Source of the DNA: Methanocellaceae archaeon UBA148
GTDB taxonomy: Archaea > Halobacteriota > UBA148
Assembly: GCA_002495885.1 (NCBI GenBank)
Contig: DAHG01000025.1
Location: forward strand, 62,001-126,000
DNA: 64,000 nucleotides
Direction of reading: 5' to 3'
In this document: positions 18,414 to 28,682 of the stretch, piece after piece
Layout of the letters: each line of letters starts with the position of its first letter
How positions within the stretch are numbered: position 1 is the first letter of the stretch
The notes under the pieces: model-generated
Databases searched by the model: none
What the model was told of the DNA's origin: nothing
The model's input: the letters and a program-made list of their open reading frames with translations, nothing else
Made by a program: the position numbers and the translations under genes

Positions 18414-19049
18414 ATGGAAATCCCCCTGGTAATCTTAAGATTGACCATCATATTCATAATGGCATTACTGTTTGGTCTAGAAAGGCAGAGATCTCATAAA
18501 CCGATCGGATTTGGCACTTTCATTTTTGTATCTGCGGGCTCTTGTGCTTTAGCAATAATAGCGGTGGATTTAGATTCAATTAATCCATTTCCTTTACTGG
18601 GGGCCATCGTAACAGGTATTGGATTCTTAGGTGCTGGTGCATTAATACGGACTACTGATAAAATTTTTGGATTTACAACAGCGGCAAGTATTTGGTTATT
18701 TGCAATTTTAGGTCTCATTATCGGTCTTGAAGAGTATTGGATTGGGCTTAACCTTTACCTAATAATCTGGATTGTGGTCCTATTTGACCAAATTCTTGCT
18801 AAAAAGGGGATCGGTTCTTATCAACAAAAAATAGTTGTGTGTACGAATAAAATAGTTGACGAAAATGAGATAATTAAAATTTTAAAAGAAAACGGAGTAA
18901 AAAAATATAAATTGATAACTCTCGAACTAAATAAGAAGAAAGGCGGGCTTTCTTTAACTTTCTTAATAGAGGGATCCAAGGAACGTATAAAAAAGATTCA
19001 TATGGCCCTGTTAAACATCGAATGGTTCGAGTCTTGTCAGATTGGATAA
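18414..19049 (+). CDS. mgtC: MgtC/SapB family membrane protein
   Basis: The N-terminal about 130 residues form the MgtC membrane domain with several hydrophobic helices. Signatures are LRLTIIFIMALLFGLERQRS and ITGIGFLGAGALI-like VTGIGFLGAGALIRTTDKIF, followed by GFTTAASIWLFAILGLIIGL. A soluble C-terminal domain of about 70 residues is ACT-like (KIVVCTNKIVDENEIIKILK). MgtC proteins are linked to magnesium limitation and ATP synthase control in bacteria. The nearby corA gene supports a magnesium role, by inference. The gene is more AT-rich than the ribosomal block. Confidence 0.88.
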   Translation: MEIPLVILRLTIIFIMALLFGLERQRSHKPIGFGTFIFVSAGSCALAIIAVDLDSINPFPLLGAIVTGIGFLGAGALIRTTDKIFGFTTAASIWLFAILGLIIGLEEYWIGLNLYLIIWIVVLFDQILAKKGIGSYQQKIVVCTNKIVDENEIIKILKENGVKKYKLITLELNKKKGGLSLTFLIEGSKERIKKIHMALLNIEWFESCQIG

Positions 19050-19178
19050 CTGCCAAACTATTGTTTTATTTATGAATGATCTTAAACTTACCCTGGGCAT
19101 TTCAAATGTAAACCTTGGATGAGCCATCAACCCTACTCACATAAAAAAGATTTATATATATAAAAACATTAACTTTAC

Positions 19179-20123
19179 TTGATGATAGAGATATTTTTTT
19201 ATGAAAACGGCGTACAAAGAGCTAAAATTTCAGATTTAAAAAATATCAAAAATAAACAATTATGGATCGATATTACGGATATTTCTGAAGAAGAAAAAGA
19301 GTTAATACAAAAAACATTTGAGCTCCATCCATTGACTGCGGAAGACCTTTTTAACTCAAATATTAGAGTGAAAGTTGAGGAATTTCCACATTATCTATTT
19401 TGCGTATTCTATGGGATAACAAGCCTAGAATCAATTGAAATGGTTGAATTGGACTACATAATAGGAGATAACTTTCTAATAACTAACCATAAAAAAGATA
19501 TTGAATCCTATAACAAATTAAAAAATGATGAAGAGAAATTAAGTGAACTGTTCGAAAAAGGAAATATTTTTCTTTTCCATAAGTTCTTGGATAAGGAGGT
19601 TGATAATTATTTTCCTGCATTGGAAAAAATTGACGACTTAATTGAAACCATTGAAGAAGAGATAATCAAAAAGCCGAAACCCGAATTGTTAAGCAGGACA
19701 CTAAACTTAAAGAGGCAGATAGTAGAAATAAAAAAGATTACATTACCACAAAGAGAGAAAATATCATTTCTTGCTAAAAATGATTACAAGTTTATATCAA
19801 AAAATGCCATTCCTTATTTCAGAGACATTTACGATCATTCAATAAAAGTTTCAGATTCCATTGACAATTATAGGGAATCTGTGGGTAATACTTTTGACGC
19901 ATATATGTACGCTGTTTCGAATAGCATAAATGAGGTAATGAAAGTATTAAGTATTATTGCTACAATTGCTTTGCCCTTAACCGTAATTTCAGGGATCTAC
20001 GGAACTAATTTTACAAATTTGCCTGGCTCAAGTTTTATATATGGTTTTTGGCTAATGATTTTTATTATGATTTTACTAAGTGTATCTATGATTCTTTATT
20101 TAAAAAAGAGAAAATGGTTTTGA
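19179..20123 (+). CDS. corA: CorA-family divalent cation transporter
   Basis: A 314-residue 2-TM-GxN protein. A large cytoplasmic domain with a long helix (about residues 130-250, PALEKIDDLIETIEEEIIKK) precedes two C-terminal membrane helices. The signature loop reads VISGIYGTNFTNLPG, so the canonical GMN is GTN here (residues 275-277). The positively charged terminus LKKRKWF follows TM2. It pumps or channels Mg2+ or another divalent ion. The substituted loop could alter selectivity, which is inference. It is downstream of mgtC in the same direction with its own TATA-like sequence (TTTATATATA). Confidence 0.9.
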   Translation: MMIEIFFYENGVQRAKISDLKNIKNKQLWIDITDISEEEKELIQKTFELHPLTAEDLFNSNIRVKVEEFPHYLFCVFYGITSLESIEMVELDYIIGDNFLITNHKKDIESYNKLKNDEEKLSELFEKGNIFLFHKFLDKEVDNYFPALEKIDDLIETIEEEIIKKPKPELLSRTLNLKRQIVEIKKITLPQREKISFLAKNDYKFISKNAIPYFRDIYDHSIKVSDSIDNYRESVGNTFDAYMYAVSNSINEVMKVLSIIATIALPLTVISGIYGTNFTNLPGSSFIYGFWLMIFIMILLSVSMILYLKKRKWF

Positions 20124-20267
20124 TTTAAAATTTAGGAAATCCATCATCTAAAATTACTTTAGAAACTAAAAATTAGAAACAAAAAACTTTTGATTATATA
20201 AATCGCTATGTAAGAAACACCAACCCATACCAAACAGGAAAAACCTAATAAAAAAATAAAAGAAAAC

Positions 20268-21755
20268 TCAACCTTTCATCACACCCATCGGCACTAATTT
20301 TGCAACCGTCTTGCTTATGCCAGCTATTTCACAAACCCTGACAACCTCATCGATGTCTTTGTATACATCGGGCGCTTCTTCTGCTAAAATCTTCAAACTG
20401 GCGGACCGTACGAATATGTCTCTGCTTTCCAAATTCGCCTTTATATCTTCTCCCCTGAATTTTTTCACCGCATTATGTCTCGACATGATACGCCCTGCAC
20501 CATGGCAGACGGAAGAAAATGTCTCCTTTTCGGCCAGTTTTGTTCCCACTAGAACGTAGCTAGCAGAGCCCATATCTCCTGGAACCAGCACAGGCTGGCC
20601 CACATTACGATAATCCTTTGGTAAATCTGCTGCATCAGGACCTAAACATCGAGTTGCCCCCTTCCGGTGCACGACAACGTTAGTCTGCTCACCATCTATT
20701 ACATGTTTCTCTAATTTACCGATGTTGTGTGCGACGTCGTAGATGATGTTAAGATCAAGCTCGTCCGGTGACATGCCCAGAACCTTAGCCATGCTTTCCT
20801 TCACCCAATGAGTTATCATCTGTCTGTTACACCAGGCAAAATTCGCCGCACAACTCATAGCTGAGAAATAATCATCAAATTCATTGGTTCCAGCCGGGGC
20901 ATATACCAATTCGCGATCAGGTAGCTTTGACACCTCATTTCTAAACTTCATCTCCAATATTCGAAGATAATCGGTGCACACTTGATGCCCAAAACCTCTG
21001 GATCCGGTATGAATCATCACACAAACCTGATCTTCATGATAGATGCCAAAGGCCTTTGCAATATTTGGCTGGTAAATTTTATCCACCCTCTGGATCTCCA
21101 AAAAATGATTTCCCGCCCCTAGAGAGCCGAGCTGGGGTTCACCCCTTTGAATGGCCTTGGAGGATACTTTCTCTGATTTAGCTGATTCCATACAGCCCTT
21201 TTCTTCCAAATGCTCCAGGTCCTTCTCAGTTCCATAGCCCTCTTCAACTGCCCACTCGGCACCCATCTCAATCGCTTCGCAAATCTCTCGCGTCGAAAAT
21301 TTGACCTTTCCACCCTTGCCAACACCAGAGGGCACATTATTGAATATCTCCGCTACTAAAGACTTCATCACTGGTTTCAAGGCACCAGACGTCAAATCTG
21401 TTCTTAGCAGGCGAACGCCACAGTTGATGTCGAAGCCAATTCCGCCTGGAGAAAGGCCTCCACTTTGGGCATCCAGGGCGGCAACGCCCCCTATAGGGAA
21501 ACCATAACCGAAATGCATATCTGGCAGTGCAATAGAATGCTTGTAGATTCCTGGTAGGCAGGCAACATTTGCAGCCTGCATTACTGCACCCTCCTCGACC
21601 TGCGCTAACAATTTATCTGATAAGAAAATCCATGCTGGTACATTCATTCCTTTAACAGCGCTTTGAGGCAATTCCCACAGACAATCTCCAAGCTTTTTCA
21701 AATTCTCTTTCAAGCTAATCGCCTTTGTTTCAACTATACTTCTTAAAGCAGTCAA
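20268..21755 (-). CDS. rtcB: tRNA-splicing ligase RtcB
   Basis: RtcB joins 2',3'-cyclic phosphate and 5'-OH RNA ends in tRNA splicing, using GTP and Mn2+. The 495-residue product contains the metal/GTP motifs ALPDMHFGYGFPIGGVAA, GGIGFDINCGVRLLRT, GSLGAGNHFLEIQ, HTGSRGFGHQVC and the catalytic histidine in SSVCHGAGRIMSRHNA. No intein is present. The start at 21755 gives MTALRSIVETKAISLKENLK; internal ATGs are possible. Its activator archease lies about 7 kb away. It is divergent from the decayed nrdD. Confidence 0.96.
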   Translation of the reverse strand: MTALRSIVETKAISLKENLKKLGDCLWELPQSAVKGMNVPAWIFLSDKLLAQVEEGAVMQAANVACLPGIYKHSIALPDMHFGYGFPIGGVAALDAQSGGLSPGGIGFDINCGVRLLRTDLTSGALKPVMKSLVAEIFNNVPSGVGKGGKVKFSTREICEAIEMGAEWAVEEGYGTEKDLEHLEEKGCMESAKSEKVSSKAIQRGEPQLGSLGAGNHFLEIQRVDKIYQPNIAKAFGIYHEDQVCVMIHTGSRGFGHQVCTDYLRILEMKFRNEVSKLPDRELVYAPAGTNEFDDYFSAMSCAANFAWCNRQMITHWVKESMAKVLGMSPDELDLNIIYDVAHNIGKLEKHVIDGEQTNVVVHRKGATRCLGPDAADLPKDYRNVGQPVLVPGDMGSASYVLVGTKLAEKETFSSVCHGAGRIMSRHNAVKKFRGEDIKANLESRDIFVRSASLKILAEEAPDVYKDIDEVVRVCEIAGISKTVAKLVPMGVMKG

Positions 21756-21790
21756 CCTTTATTTATTTTTAGGTCAATAGATATAAACTA

Positions 21791-23152
21791 ATGCCCAAGA
21801 TATCAGATGAGACGGATCAACTGGACAAGGGTCCAATGGAATTGGTGGACGACGTTCTTGAGCGTAGCAGTTGGTTGCTGAAGGAGAACTCAAATACCAG
21901 GATCAGCCCCCCTCCCTGATAGACTTGTATGTGACTTCCCAAGTGAAAAAAACATATGCATTGAAGATGCTTTATTCCAAGCAAGTTTCGCAAACTCACA
22001 GGGATGGCCATATCCATATCCACGACCTGCACAGTCCTTTTGTCCCATATTGTGCCGGGTACGATGCCCGCATATTCCTGCTTGAGGGACTACGATTCCA
22101 AGACGATAGAAGCCATCCAGCCAAAAAATTTGATACAGCCGTATATCACACTATGGCATACCTGTTTCATTCTCAGCAGTTTTTTGCAAGGAGCCCAATC
22201 CATAGACGTCTTCAATTGGTTGCTTGCGCCCCACCTTCATATGGACCATCTGGATTACGAACAGGTGAAGCAGATATTACAAGGCTTCATATTTCAGATG
22301 AACCAGTCTAACCGCATTGGATCTCAAAGCGCTTTTACAAATCTTGGTCTTCGCGTCAGATGTCCACCCTACCTCGAGTGTGAGAAGGCAATATGGGCTG
22401 GTCATAGGTTGAAGGACACATATGCAGACTTTGAGGATGAGGCACGCATGATATACCACATAATAATGGAAGTGCTTAGCGAGGGAGACGCAGACGGCGC
22501 TCCTTTTACCTTCCCACTAGTGACCACAGCTATCACCTCAGACCTGGGACAGAAAAGGATCCATTGTGGATAGTCACGATGAAGGCCACAGCCAGCACAG
22601 GTGCGCCCTATTTTTTAAACCTAATAACAGACTATCTTAAAGAAAATTTTGTTCAGGCCATGTGTTGCGGGCTTCTCGTTACTCACTCCAGATGCGTATG
22701 GTCGGCAGGAGGGATGGGCACAGGCTCAAACAAAGTAATCACATTGAATCTTCCGAGAATTGCCCTCGAAAGCAAGGATGAGTCTGGTTTTTTGAGTTAC
22801 TAGAAGATAAAATGGAGATCGCTAGGGTAGGATTAATTCAGAGCAATAAAATCATAAAGAGATCATTGGACGAATGGCAGATCCTGCCGTGGCTGAAGAT
22901 GGAGACCAAGGAGGTCCAACCGTACTATGATTTTGAGCAAAGAAGACTGACATTTGGAATAGTCGGGCTGAAAATGAATGTCTGCTGAATCTGATCCATG
23001 AGCCCATTATATCAAAGGATGGTTACAAGTTTGGGCTGAGAATGATCAAACACATGTATGAGCAGATCAAAAATTATTCTGAAAAAGATGGCGTGACCTA
23101 TACATTCGAGCAAACGCCTGCTGAATCGGCTGCACATCGACTTGCCATGATC
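21791..23152 (+). pseudogene. nrdD: Decayed anaerobic ribonucleoside-triphosphate reductase
   Basis: NrdD sequence can be followed across several frames. MPKISDETDQLDKGPMELVD opens the gene. The frame shifts at a C-rich run near 21910, continuing with VSQTHRDGHIHIHDLHSPFV and YCAGYDA. A further frame holds QSNRIGSQSAFTNLGLRV, then PYFLNLITDYLKENF, then YTFEQTPAESAAHRLAMI. Stops and frameshifts are numerous. The gene ends abruptly at the multi-box repeat, with the C-terminal zinc site and glycyl-radical loop missing. The intact enzyme makes dNTPs under anaerobic conditions, so a functional reductase must be encoded elsewhere. Confidence 0.88.
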
Positions 23153-23211
23153 AGCTTTGCTCCTAAAGTCCGTTTTTCAGCCGACATTAGGAGCAAGTTC
23201 AATTCGCTATG
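23153..23211 (+). repeat. Multi-box inverted-repeat element, partial copy B1
   Basis: It begins with AGCTTTGCTCCTAAAGTC, contains GACATTAGGAGCAAGTTCAA, and then jumps directly to the linker TTCGCTATG (23203-23211). That linker is the reverse complement of the one next to copy A. The last two boxes are missing, as in an internally deleted copy. It marks the point where the nrdD remnant stops. Confidence 0.85.
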
Positions 23212-23297
23212 AGCTTTGCTCCTAAAGTCCGTTTTTCAGCCGACATTAGGAGCAAGTTCAATACTTTAGGAGCAAACACGACTTTAGGAGCAAGGCT
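23212..23297 (-). repeat. Multi-box inverted-repeat element, copy B2
   Basis: This 86-bp copy matches copy A in reverse complement almost perfectly. The end repeats lie at 23212-23229 and 23280-23297. The following linker TGAGTGAGGC (23297-23306) also occurs beside copy A, but on the other end of the element there. A TATA-like GTTAAATAC at 23313-23321 lies 16 bp beyond it, upstream of psmB. Confidence 0.9.
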
Positions 23298-23381
23298 GAG
23301 TGAGGCGATAATGTTAAATACGAAGGTAAATAATGTAATTTCAAACAACTGATTTTGTTAATTTTAGTCAGGTGAATATAT

Positions 23382-24011
23382 ATGAGCGTTGAACAATACA
23401 AAGGTACTACAACGGTTGGACTGGTTTGTGATGACGGCGTTGTTTTAGCTACTGAAAGACGAGCAACTATGGGTAATTTCATCGCAAGCAGGGATGCCAA
23501 AAAAATATATCAAATCGATGACCAAGTGGGCATGACCACTGCAGGCATGGTTGGAGACGCACAAACCCTAGCAAGAACTATTGCAGTGGAGTCCAAGCTC
23601 TATAAAATACGAAGACAAGAGCCAATGACTGTAGGTGCTACAGTAACGCTACTGTCCAATATCCTAAGTGGTAATAGGTATTTTCCATACTACGTACAAC
23701 TAATCATAGGTGGAGTGGATAAAAAAGGCCCCAGTCTGTATTCATTAGATGCATTTGGTGGTCAGCTCATGGAAAAAAAGGCTGTTGCAACAGGGTCTGG
23801 TTCACCAACCGCATACGGTGTCTTAGAGGACAGGTATGTGGATGACATGCCAATAAATAAGGGTGTTACCCTTGCTATACGTGCCTTACATACTGCTATG
23901 AAGCGAGACTCAGCTTCTGGTGACAGTATAGATGTGGTGAAGATCACATCGAAGGGATATGAAACCGTGGATGAGGCAAATGTCTCTAAAATAATCAAAG
24001 AACTAAAATAG
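23382..24011 (+). CDS. psmB: Proteasome subunit beta
   Basis: The catalytic beta subunit of the 20S proteasome, 209 residues. An eight-residue propeptide (MSVEQYKG) precedes the mature N-terminal nucleophile Thr9 in [20 protein letters not shown]. The lysine/aspartate-containing motif [20 protein letters not shown] and the [15 protein letters not shown] segment are present. A CAGGTGA ribosome-binding site precedes the ATG. It is followed 25 bp later by the aCPSF1 gene, a neighbour pair seen in other euryarchaea. Copy B2 of the repeat sits upstream of its promoter. Confidence 0.96.
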   Translation: MSVEQYKGTTTVGLVCDDGVVLATERRATMGNFIASRDAKKIYQIDDQVGMTTAGMVGDAQTLARTIAVESKLYKIRRQEPMTVGATVTLLSNILSGNRYFPYYVQLIIGGVDKKGPSLYSLDAFGGQLMEKKAVATGSGSPTAYGVLEDRYVDDMPINKGVTLAIRALHTAMKRDSASGDSIDVVKITSKGYETVDEANVSKIIKELK

Positions 24012-24035
24012 CCTGTTCTTTTGAAGGAAAATTAA

Positions 24036-25940
24036 ATGTCAGTAGAAGAAGTTCTCAATGAACTTAAAGTGAGAGTCCAAGAGGTGCTTCCTGAGGGTAT
24101 AACCATATCCAACATAGAATTCGAGGGACCAGAACTTGTCCTATACACAAAAGAGCCTCGAAAATTTGCAGATAACGGTGATATTCTTCGGGTGCTCGCA
24201 AAAGACCTGCGTAAGCGAGTTGTCGTAAGACCAGATCCCAGCGTTTTAGCCTCAGAAGAAGATGCCATCAAAAAGATCAGGGAGATCGTTCCCTCGGAAG
24301 CTGGAATTACCAATCAATATTTTGATACAAGTATAGGTGAGGTAATCATCGAGGCAGAAAAACTGGGCTTGGTGATCGGCAGACATGGGGCCATGCTTCG
24401 AGAAATCACCAAACACATTGGTTGGACTCCTAAGGTAGTAAGGGCACCACCAATTGAGTCTTCCATAATCAAAAACGTTCGCCAGTATCTACGTTCTGAA
24501 AGGGATGCTAGAAAGGTCTTCCTAAGGCAAATTGGTAAGAAAATCCATCGGGACGTAACATCTAAAGATTCGTGGACACGTGTTACAACCCTGGGTGGAT
24601 GTAGGGAGGTCGGCAGAAGTTCGTTCATATTATCTACACCAGAGACGAGAGTGTTGATAGATTGTGGCATCAATGTTGGGTCTGAGAATGATGGCACCCC
24701 CTACCTATACGTGCCAGAGGCATGCCCAATTGATCAGATAGATGCCGTTGTGATAACGCATGCCCACTTGGATCATGCTGGCTTGGTTCCATTGCTTTTC
24801 AAATATGGCTATGACGGCCCTGTCTATTTGACGGCCCCCACCAGAGACCTAATGTCATTGCTACACTTGGATTATATCGAAGTTTCTGCTAGGGAAGGAA
24901 AGAAAACGCCTTACGAGTCATCGATGATCAGGGAAGGATTGAAACATACCATAGCGCTGAACTATGGGGATGTCACTGACATAGCACCAGATGTAAGGTT
25001 GACACTTCACAACGCTGGTCACATACTTGGGTCATCGATAGTACACTTCCACATCGGTGAAGGTCTATATAATATTGCTTTTACAGGCGACTTCAAGTAC
25101 GAGCCAACCAGACTATTCGATCCTGCTGTGAACGACTTCCCCCGATTGGAAACGTTGATAATGGAGGCTACTTATGGGGGGGCTCAGGATAATCAACCCT
25201 CTCGTAGAGATGCAGAACGAGAGTTACATTCCATAATAAAAAGAACCATTGCCAGAAAAGGCAAAGTGATAATACCAGCATTCGCTGTGGGCAGAAGCCA
25301 GGAGGTCATGATAGTGCTTGAGGAAGCCATCCGAACTGGCCTCATCGATGAAGTTCCAGTTTACTTAGATGGCATGATCTGGGAGGCCACAGCTATTCAC
25401 ACGACATATCCAGAGTATCTGAATAATGACCTGCAGGAGTTAATATTCCATAGGGGATTGAACCCATTCTTATCGGATTGTTTTATCCAAGTGGAACCTG
25501 CGAAGCGCCAAGAGATCATTGCAGGGGGGCCCTCAGTGATACTTGCTACATCAGGCATGCTAAATGGGGGGCCTGTTATGGAATACCTTAGGGCATTAGG
25601 TCCTGATGAGCTAAACACGCTCGTATTTGTAGGTTATCAGGCAGAGGGTACGTTAGGAAGAAGAGTCCAGAAGGGATGGGGTGAAGTTCCATTTTCAATA
25701 GAAGGAAGGACTGAAACCATTCAGATCAAGTTGGAAGTGGCGACCGTGGACGGATTTTCCGGCCATTCAGATAGAAGACAGCTAATAGAGTATATCAGAA
25801 GAATGGTTCCACGTCCAGAAAGAATATTGACTAGTCATGGTGATGCGAACAATTGCATAGAGCTAGCAAGCGCCATACATAAAAGATACGGGATAGAGAC
25901 AAGGGCACCAATGAACTTGGAAACGATGCGGTTCATCTGA
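24036..25940 (+). CDS. KH-domain beta-CASP ribonuclease (aCPSF1 / FttA)
   Basis: A 634-residue archaeal CPSF1 homologue; in methanogens this protein is the general 3'-end processing and transcription termination factor. An N-terminal KH region ([20 protein letters not shown]) is followed by a metallo-beta-lactamase domain with [14 protein letters not shown], then the beta-CASP insert ([19 protein letters not shown]) and [15 protein letters not shown]. The C-terminal [17 protein letters not shown] completes the metal site. All key His and Asp residues are visible. It is probably co-transcribed with psmB. Confidence 0.95.
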   Translation: MSVEEVLNELKVRVQEVLPEGITISNIEFEGPELVLYTKEPRKFADNGDILRVLAKDLRKRVVVRPDPSVLASEEDAIKKIREIVPSEAGITNQYFDTSIGEVIIEAEKLGLVIGRHGAMLREITKHIGWTPKVVRAPPIESSIIKNVRQYLRSERDARKVFLRQIGKKIHRDVTSKDSWTRVTTLGGCREVGRSSFILSTPETRVLIDCGINVGSENDGTPYLYVPEACPIDQIDAVVITHAHLDHAGLVPLLFKYGYDGPVYLTAPTRDLMSLLHLDYIEVSAREGKKTPYESSMIREGLKHTIALNYGDVTDIAPDVRLTLHNAGHILGSSIVHFHIGEGLYNIAFTGDFKYEPTRLFDPAVNDFPRLETLIMEATYGGAQDNQPSRRDAERELHSIIKRTIARKGKVIIPAFAVGRSQEVMIVLEEAIRTGLIDEVPVYLDGMIWEATAIHTTYPEYLNNDLQELIFHRGLNPFLSDCFIQVEPAKRQEIIAGGPSVILATSGMLNGGPVMEYLRALGPDELNTLVFVGYQAEGTLGRRVQKGWGEVPFSIEGRTETIQIKLEVATVDGFSGHSDRRQLIEYIRRMVPRPERILTSHGDANNCIELASAIHKRYGIETRAPMNLETMRFI

Positions 25941-26058
25941 GTTTGTGACATCTAAAATATTTTTTGTAAAGTAAGTAGGTAGTATCCTGCAAAAACTATC
26001 TAACGATAAAAATAGGGCACGTCCTTTGGAGCTTAAGTAGGGTTCATTATAGGGTTCA

Positions 26059-26706
26059 TTATTTTGAGGGCAAACTCTTGAACTCACACAAGTCGCCCAA
26101 CGGACATTCGCCACATCTAGGGCGCCTCGATCGACAATATTCCCTGCCAAATGCGATTAGTGCACTATGCGCTGAGCCTAATTTCCTTGGGGGAATCTGG
26201 CTTTCTAAGGTAGCCTTAACCGCTTCATGATCTGCATTTTTTGGGGCCAGACCGAGCCTATGAGCTACTCGAAACACATGAGTGTCCACCGGCAGGACAT
26301 TATGTGCACCTGAGAAGAGAAGCACGCAATCAGCGGTCTTTGAACCTATACCATTGATGCTCAACAGGTCTGCACGAGCGACATCGACATTTTTTTGCAC
26401 TACCTTGTTTAGGTCACCATATTTCTCGGCGATCAACTTTGATATGTCTATAATTCGTCTAGCCTTGATATTATGCAAACCACCTGGTCTTAATAAAGTT
26501 GCGAGTTTGCCTACGTCAGCTTTAGAAATCTCTTCTGGAGTCTGAAATCTTGAGAAGAGATTCCTTGAGGCAATTTCCATATTGCGATCATTTGTGTTCT
26601 GTGATAGAATTGTCCTGACCAAAACGTGGAAGGCATTATCCTCCTTCCAGGTGAGTTGTCCGTAGATCTCGATCAGCCGATCCACAACTTTTTTCGCTTT
26701 GGTCAT
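26059..26706 (-). CDS. nth: Endonuclease III (DNA glycosylase/AP lyase)
   Basis: A 215-residue base-excision repair enzyme. The helix-hairpin-helix with catalytic Lys reads SINGIGSKTADCVLL, the catalytic Asp is in LPVDTHVFRVAHRLGL, and the C-terminal [4Fe-4S] cluster cysteines are in CRSRRPRCGECPLGDLCEF. It removes oxidised pyrimidines. It lies 18 bp downstream of the thermosome gene on the same strand and may be read through from it. It converges with aCPSF1. Confidence 0.94.
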   Translation of the reverse strand: MTKAKKVVDRLIEIYGQLTWKEDNAFHVLVRTILSQNTNDRNMEIASRNLFSRFQTPEEISKADVGKLATLLRPGGLHNIKARRIIDISKLIAEKYGDLNKVVQKNVDVARADLLSINGIGSKTADCVLLFSGAHNVLPVDTHVFRVAHRLGLAPKNADHEAVKATLESQIPPRKLGSAHSALIAFGREYCRSRRPRCGECPLGDLCEFKSLPSK

Positions 26707-26724
26707 GTAGTGTACGTAATGTAA

Positions 26725-28371
26725 TCACATCCTCATTGGTGGCATTCCACCTGGTGGCATCCCCCCCTCTGCCCCCAGTGGGGTCTCTAGATCCATCTTG
26801 TCAGCTGCGATCACATCATCTATCCTTAGAATCATGACCGCTGCCTCTGTTGCAGAGGAAATGGCTTGGGTTTTCACCCTCAGGGGTTCGACCACACCGG
26901 CTTCCATCATGTCGATGACTTTTCCCTTGTAAACATCCAGTCCGGCGTTCTTTTTGCCCTTCTCATGCTGGGATCGCAACGCAACGAGCATGTCTATCGG
27001 ATTCAGCCCGGCATTCTCTGCGAGAGCTCTTGGAATGGATTCCATTGCATTTGCAAACTTGGTAACAGCCAGCTGTTCTTTTCCACTTAGAGATGCACTA
27101 TACTTTCTTAGCCTAATTGCCAACTCTACTTCAGAAGATCCTCCCCCAGAAACGATCTTTCCCTCTTCTATTGATACTCTTACAACTCTTAGTGCATCTT
27201 GCAAAGCCCTCTTAAGTTCATCAACAACTTGATCGGTTCCGCCCCTTAGGAACAAGGAAACTGCCTTTGGATTGTCACACTTCTCTACAAAAACCATCTT
27301 CTGACCAGCGAACTCCCTCTCCTCGACCAATCCTGCTTTGCCCAGATCGCTCGCCGTGATGTCATAGACTTTGTTAACTATGTTAGCACCGGTTGCCCTT
27401 GCCAATTTCTGCATATAGGTTTTCCTAACCCGTTTGACCGCCACTATTCCAGCCTTGGATAAATAATGTTGCGTCATTTCATCGATGCCCTTTTGACAGA
27501 ATAACACGTTTGCTCCACTACTGGATATCTTATCAGCCATACCTTTCAGCATTTTCTCTTCTCCTGCAAGGAAATCGCGGAGTTGATCCGGCGATTTGAC
27601 TGATATCCCAATATCGGTCTTAGTAGGCTTTATCTCAAGTGAAGCGTTGACCAGGGCAATCTTTGCATTTTCCACCTTCTTTGGCAGATTTGAGTGCAGC
27701 ATTCCTTTATCAATTATAATTCCTTTTATCAGCTCTGAATTGGCAGTATTGCTCCCTGTTTTCTTCTCGACAGAGATATCCTTTTCATTCACAACATATT
27801 TGCCCTCAACTTTTTGAGCAACCGATAACACAGCCTTCACCGCCAGCTCAGCTAAACTATCTCTTGCTGAACCCTTTCCAGTCATCGATGTTACCGCTAT
27901 CTTTTTGAGAGCACTTTCATCACCAGGAGTCAAAGTTGTCGCAATAGAGTCCAGGATTTCTTTTGCCTTTTCTGCAGCCATTCTGTAGCCAGATGTTATG
28001 ATCGTCGGATGCACTCTCTGTTCTATCAAATCCTCAGCCTGCTTCAGCAATTCTCCTGCGATAACTACTGCGGTGGTGGTGCCATCCCCGACTTCATTAT
28101 CTTGGGTCTTAGCTACCTCTACGATAATCTTCGCAGCAGGATGCTGAAGTTCTATCCTCCTCAAGATCGCCGCACCATCATTGGTGATCAAGGCATCATC
28201 ATTCGGAAACATAAGCATCTTGTCCATCCCCCTGGGACCCAGGGTCGTGCGGACTAAAGAAGCAATCGATTTAGCAGCAGTGAAGTTCCTGTTCTGCGCA
28301 TCTCTTCCTTTCGTTACTTCGGTTGAATCTGCTAATATTATTACGGGCGTTCCACCCAGTTGTCCTGCCAT
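26725..28371 (-). CDS. thsA: Thermosome subunit (group II chaperonin)
   Basis: A 548-residue chaperonin subunit. Group II signatures include [20 protein letters not shown], the ATPase Asp motif in [16 protein letters not shown], and VVSGGGSS-type [17 protein letters not shown]. The C-terminal tail is Gly/Met-rich ([13 protein letters not shown]), as is usual. It folds cytosolic proteins in an ATP-driven double-ring cage. An AAAGAGG ribosome-binding site precedes the ATG. The TATA-like CTATAAATT (28429-28437) is followed 12 bp upstream by copy D of the multi-box repeat, suggesting regulation. Confidence 0.97.
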   Translation of the reverse strand: MAGQLGGTPVIILADSTEVTKGRDAQNRNFTAAKSIASLVRTTLGPRGMDKMLMFPNDDALITNDGAAILRRIELQHPAAKIIVEVAKTQDNEVGDGTTTAVVIAGELLKQAEDLIEQRVHPTIITSGYRMAAEKAKEILDSIATTLTPGDESALKKIAVTSMTGKGSARDSLAELAVKAVLSVAQKVEGKYVVNEKDISVEKKTGSNTANSELIKGIIIDKGMLHSNLPKKVENAKIALVNASLEIKPTKTDIGISVKSPDQLRDFLAGEEKMLKGMADKISSSGANVLFCQKGIDEMTQHYLSKAGIVAVKRVRKTYMQKLARATGANIVNKVYDITASDLGKAGLVEEREFAGQKMVFVEKCDNPKAVSLFLRGGTDQVVDELKRALQDALRVVRVSIEEGKIVSGGGSSEVELAIRLRKYSASLSGKEQLAVTKFANAMESIPRALAENAGLNPIDMLVALRSQHEKGKKNAGLDVYKGKVIDMMEAGVVEPLRVKTQAISSATEAAVMILRIDDVIAADKMDLETPLGAEGGMPPGGMPPMRM

Positions 28372-28448
28372 TTATCATACCTCTTTTGATTTATAACACC
28401 AAATTGATTGTTTGTAGTTCTATATAAAATTTATAGTTGGGTGAGGAG

Positions 28449-28538
28449 TTTGCACCTAAAGTCCATTTTGGCCCTAAAGTCTGGAGTCTGACCCTAAAGT
28501 CATGTTTTTTCCCTACTTTTCCCTATTTTAGGTGCAAA
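28449..28538 (-). repeat. Multi-box inverted-repeat element, divergent copy D
   Basis: The arms are TTTGCACCTAAA (28449-28460) and TTTAGGTGCAAA (28527-28538). Compared with the CTCC/GGAG arms of copy A, both arms changed together so that pairing is kept. CCTAA cores start at 28455, 28473 and 28493, the same 18 and 20 bp spacings as in copy A. The closing inverted box is 35 bp beyond the last core rather than 25. It lies upstream of the thermosome promoter. Confidence 0.75.
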
Positions 28539-28682
28539 ACTAGTTAGTAGTATTGGTAATTCTTTGAGGGATATTTATGAGTGTTAACTATCGTGGGATG
28601 TATATCTTTGCTCCAAGGCTTGGCATCTACTTCTTAAATTATCCTAGCAAGATTTATAATCTTTTAAATTTATGCTAATTTT

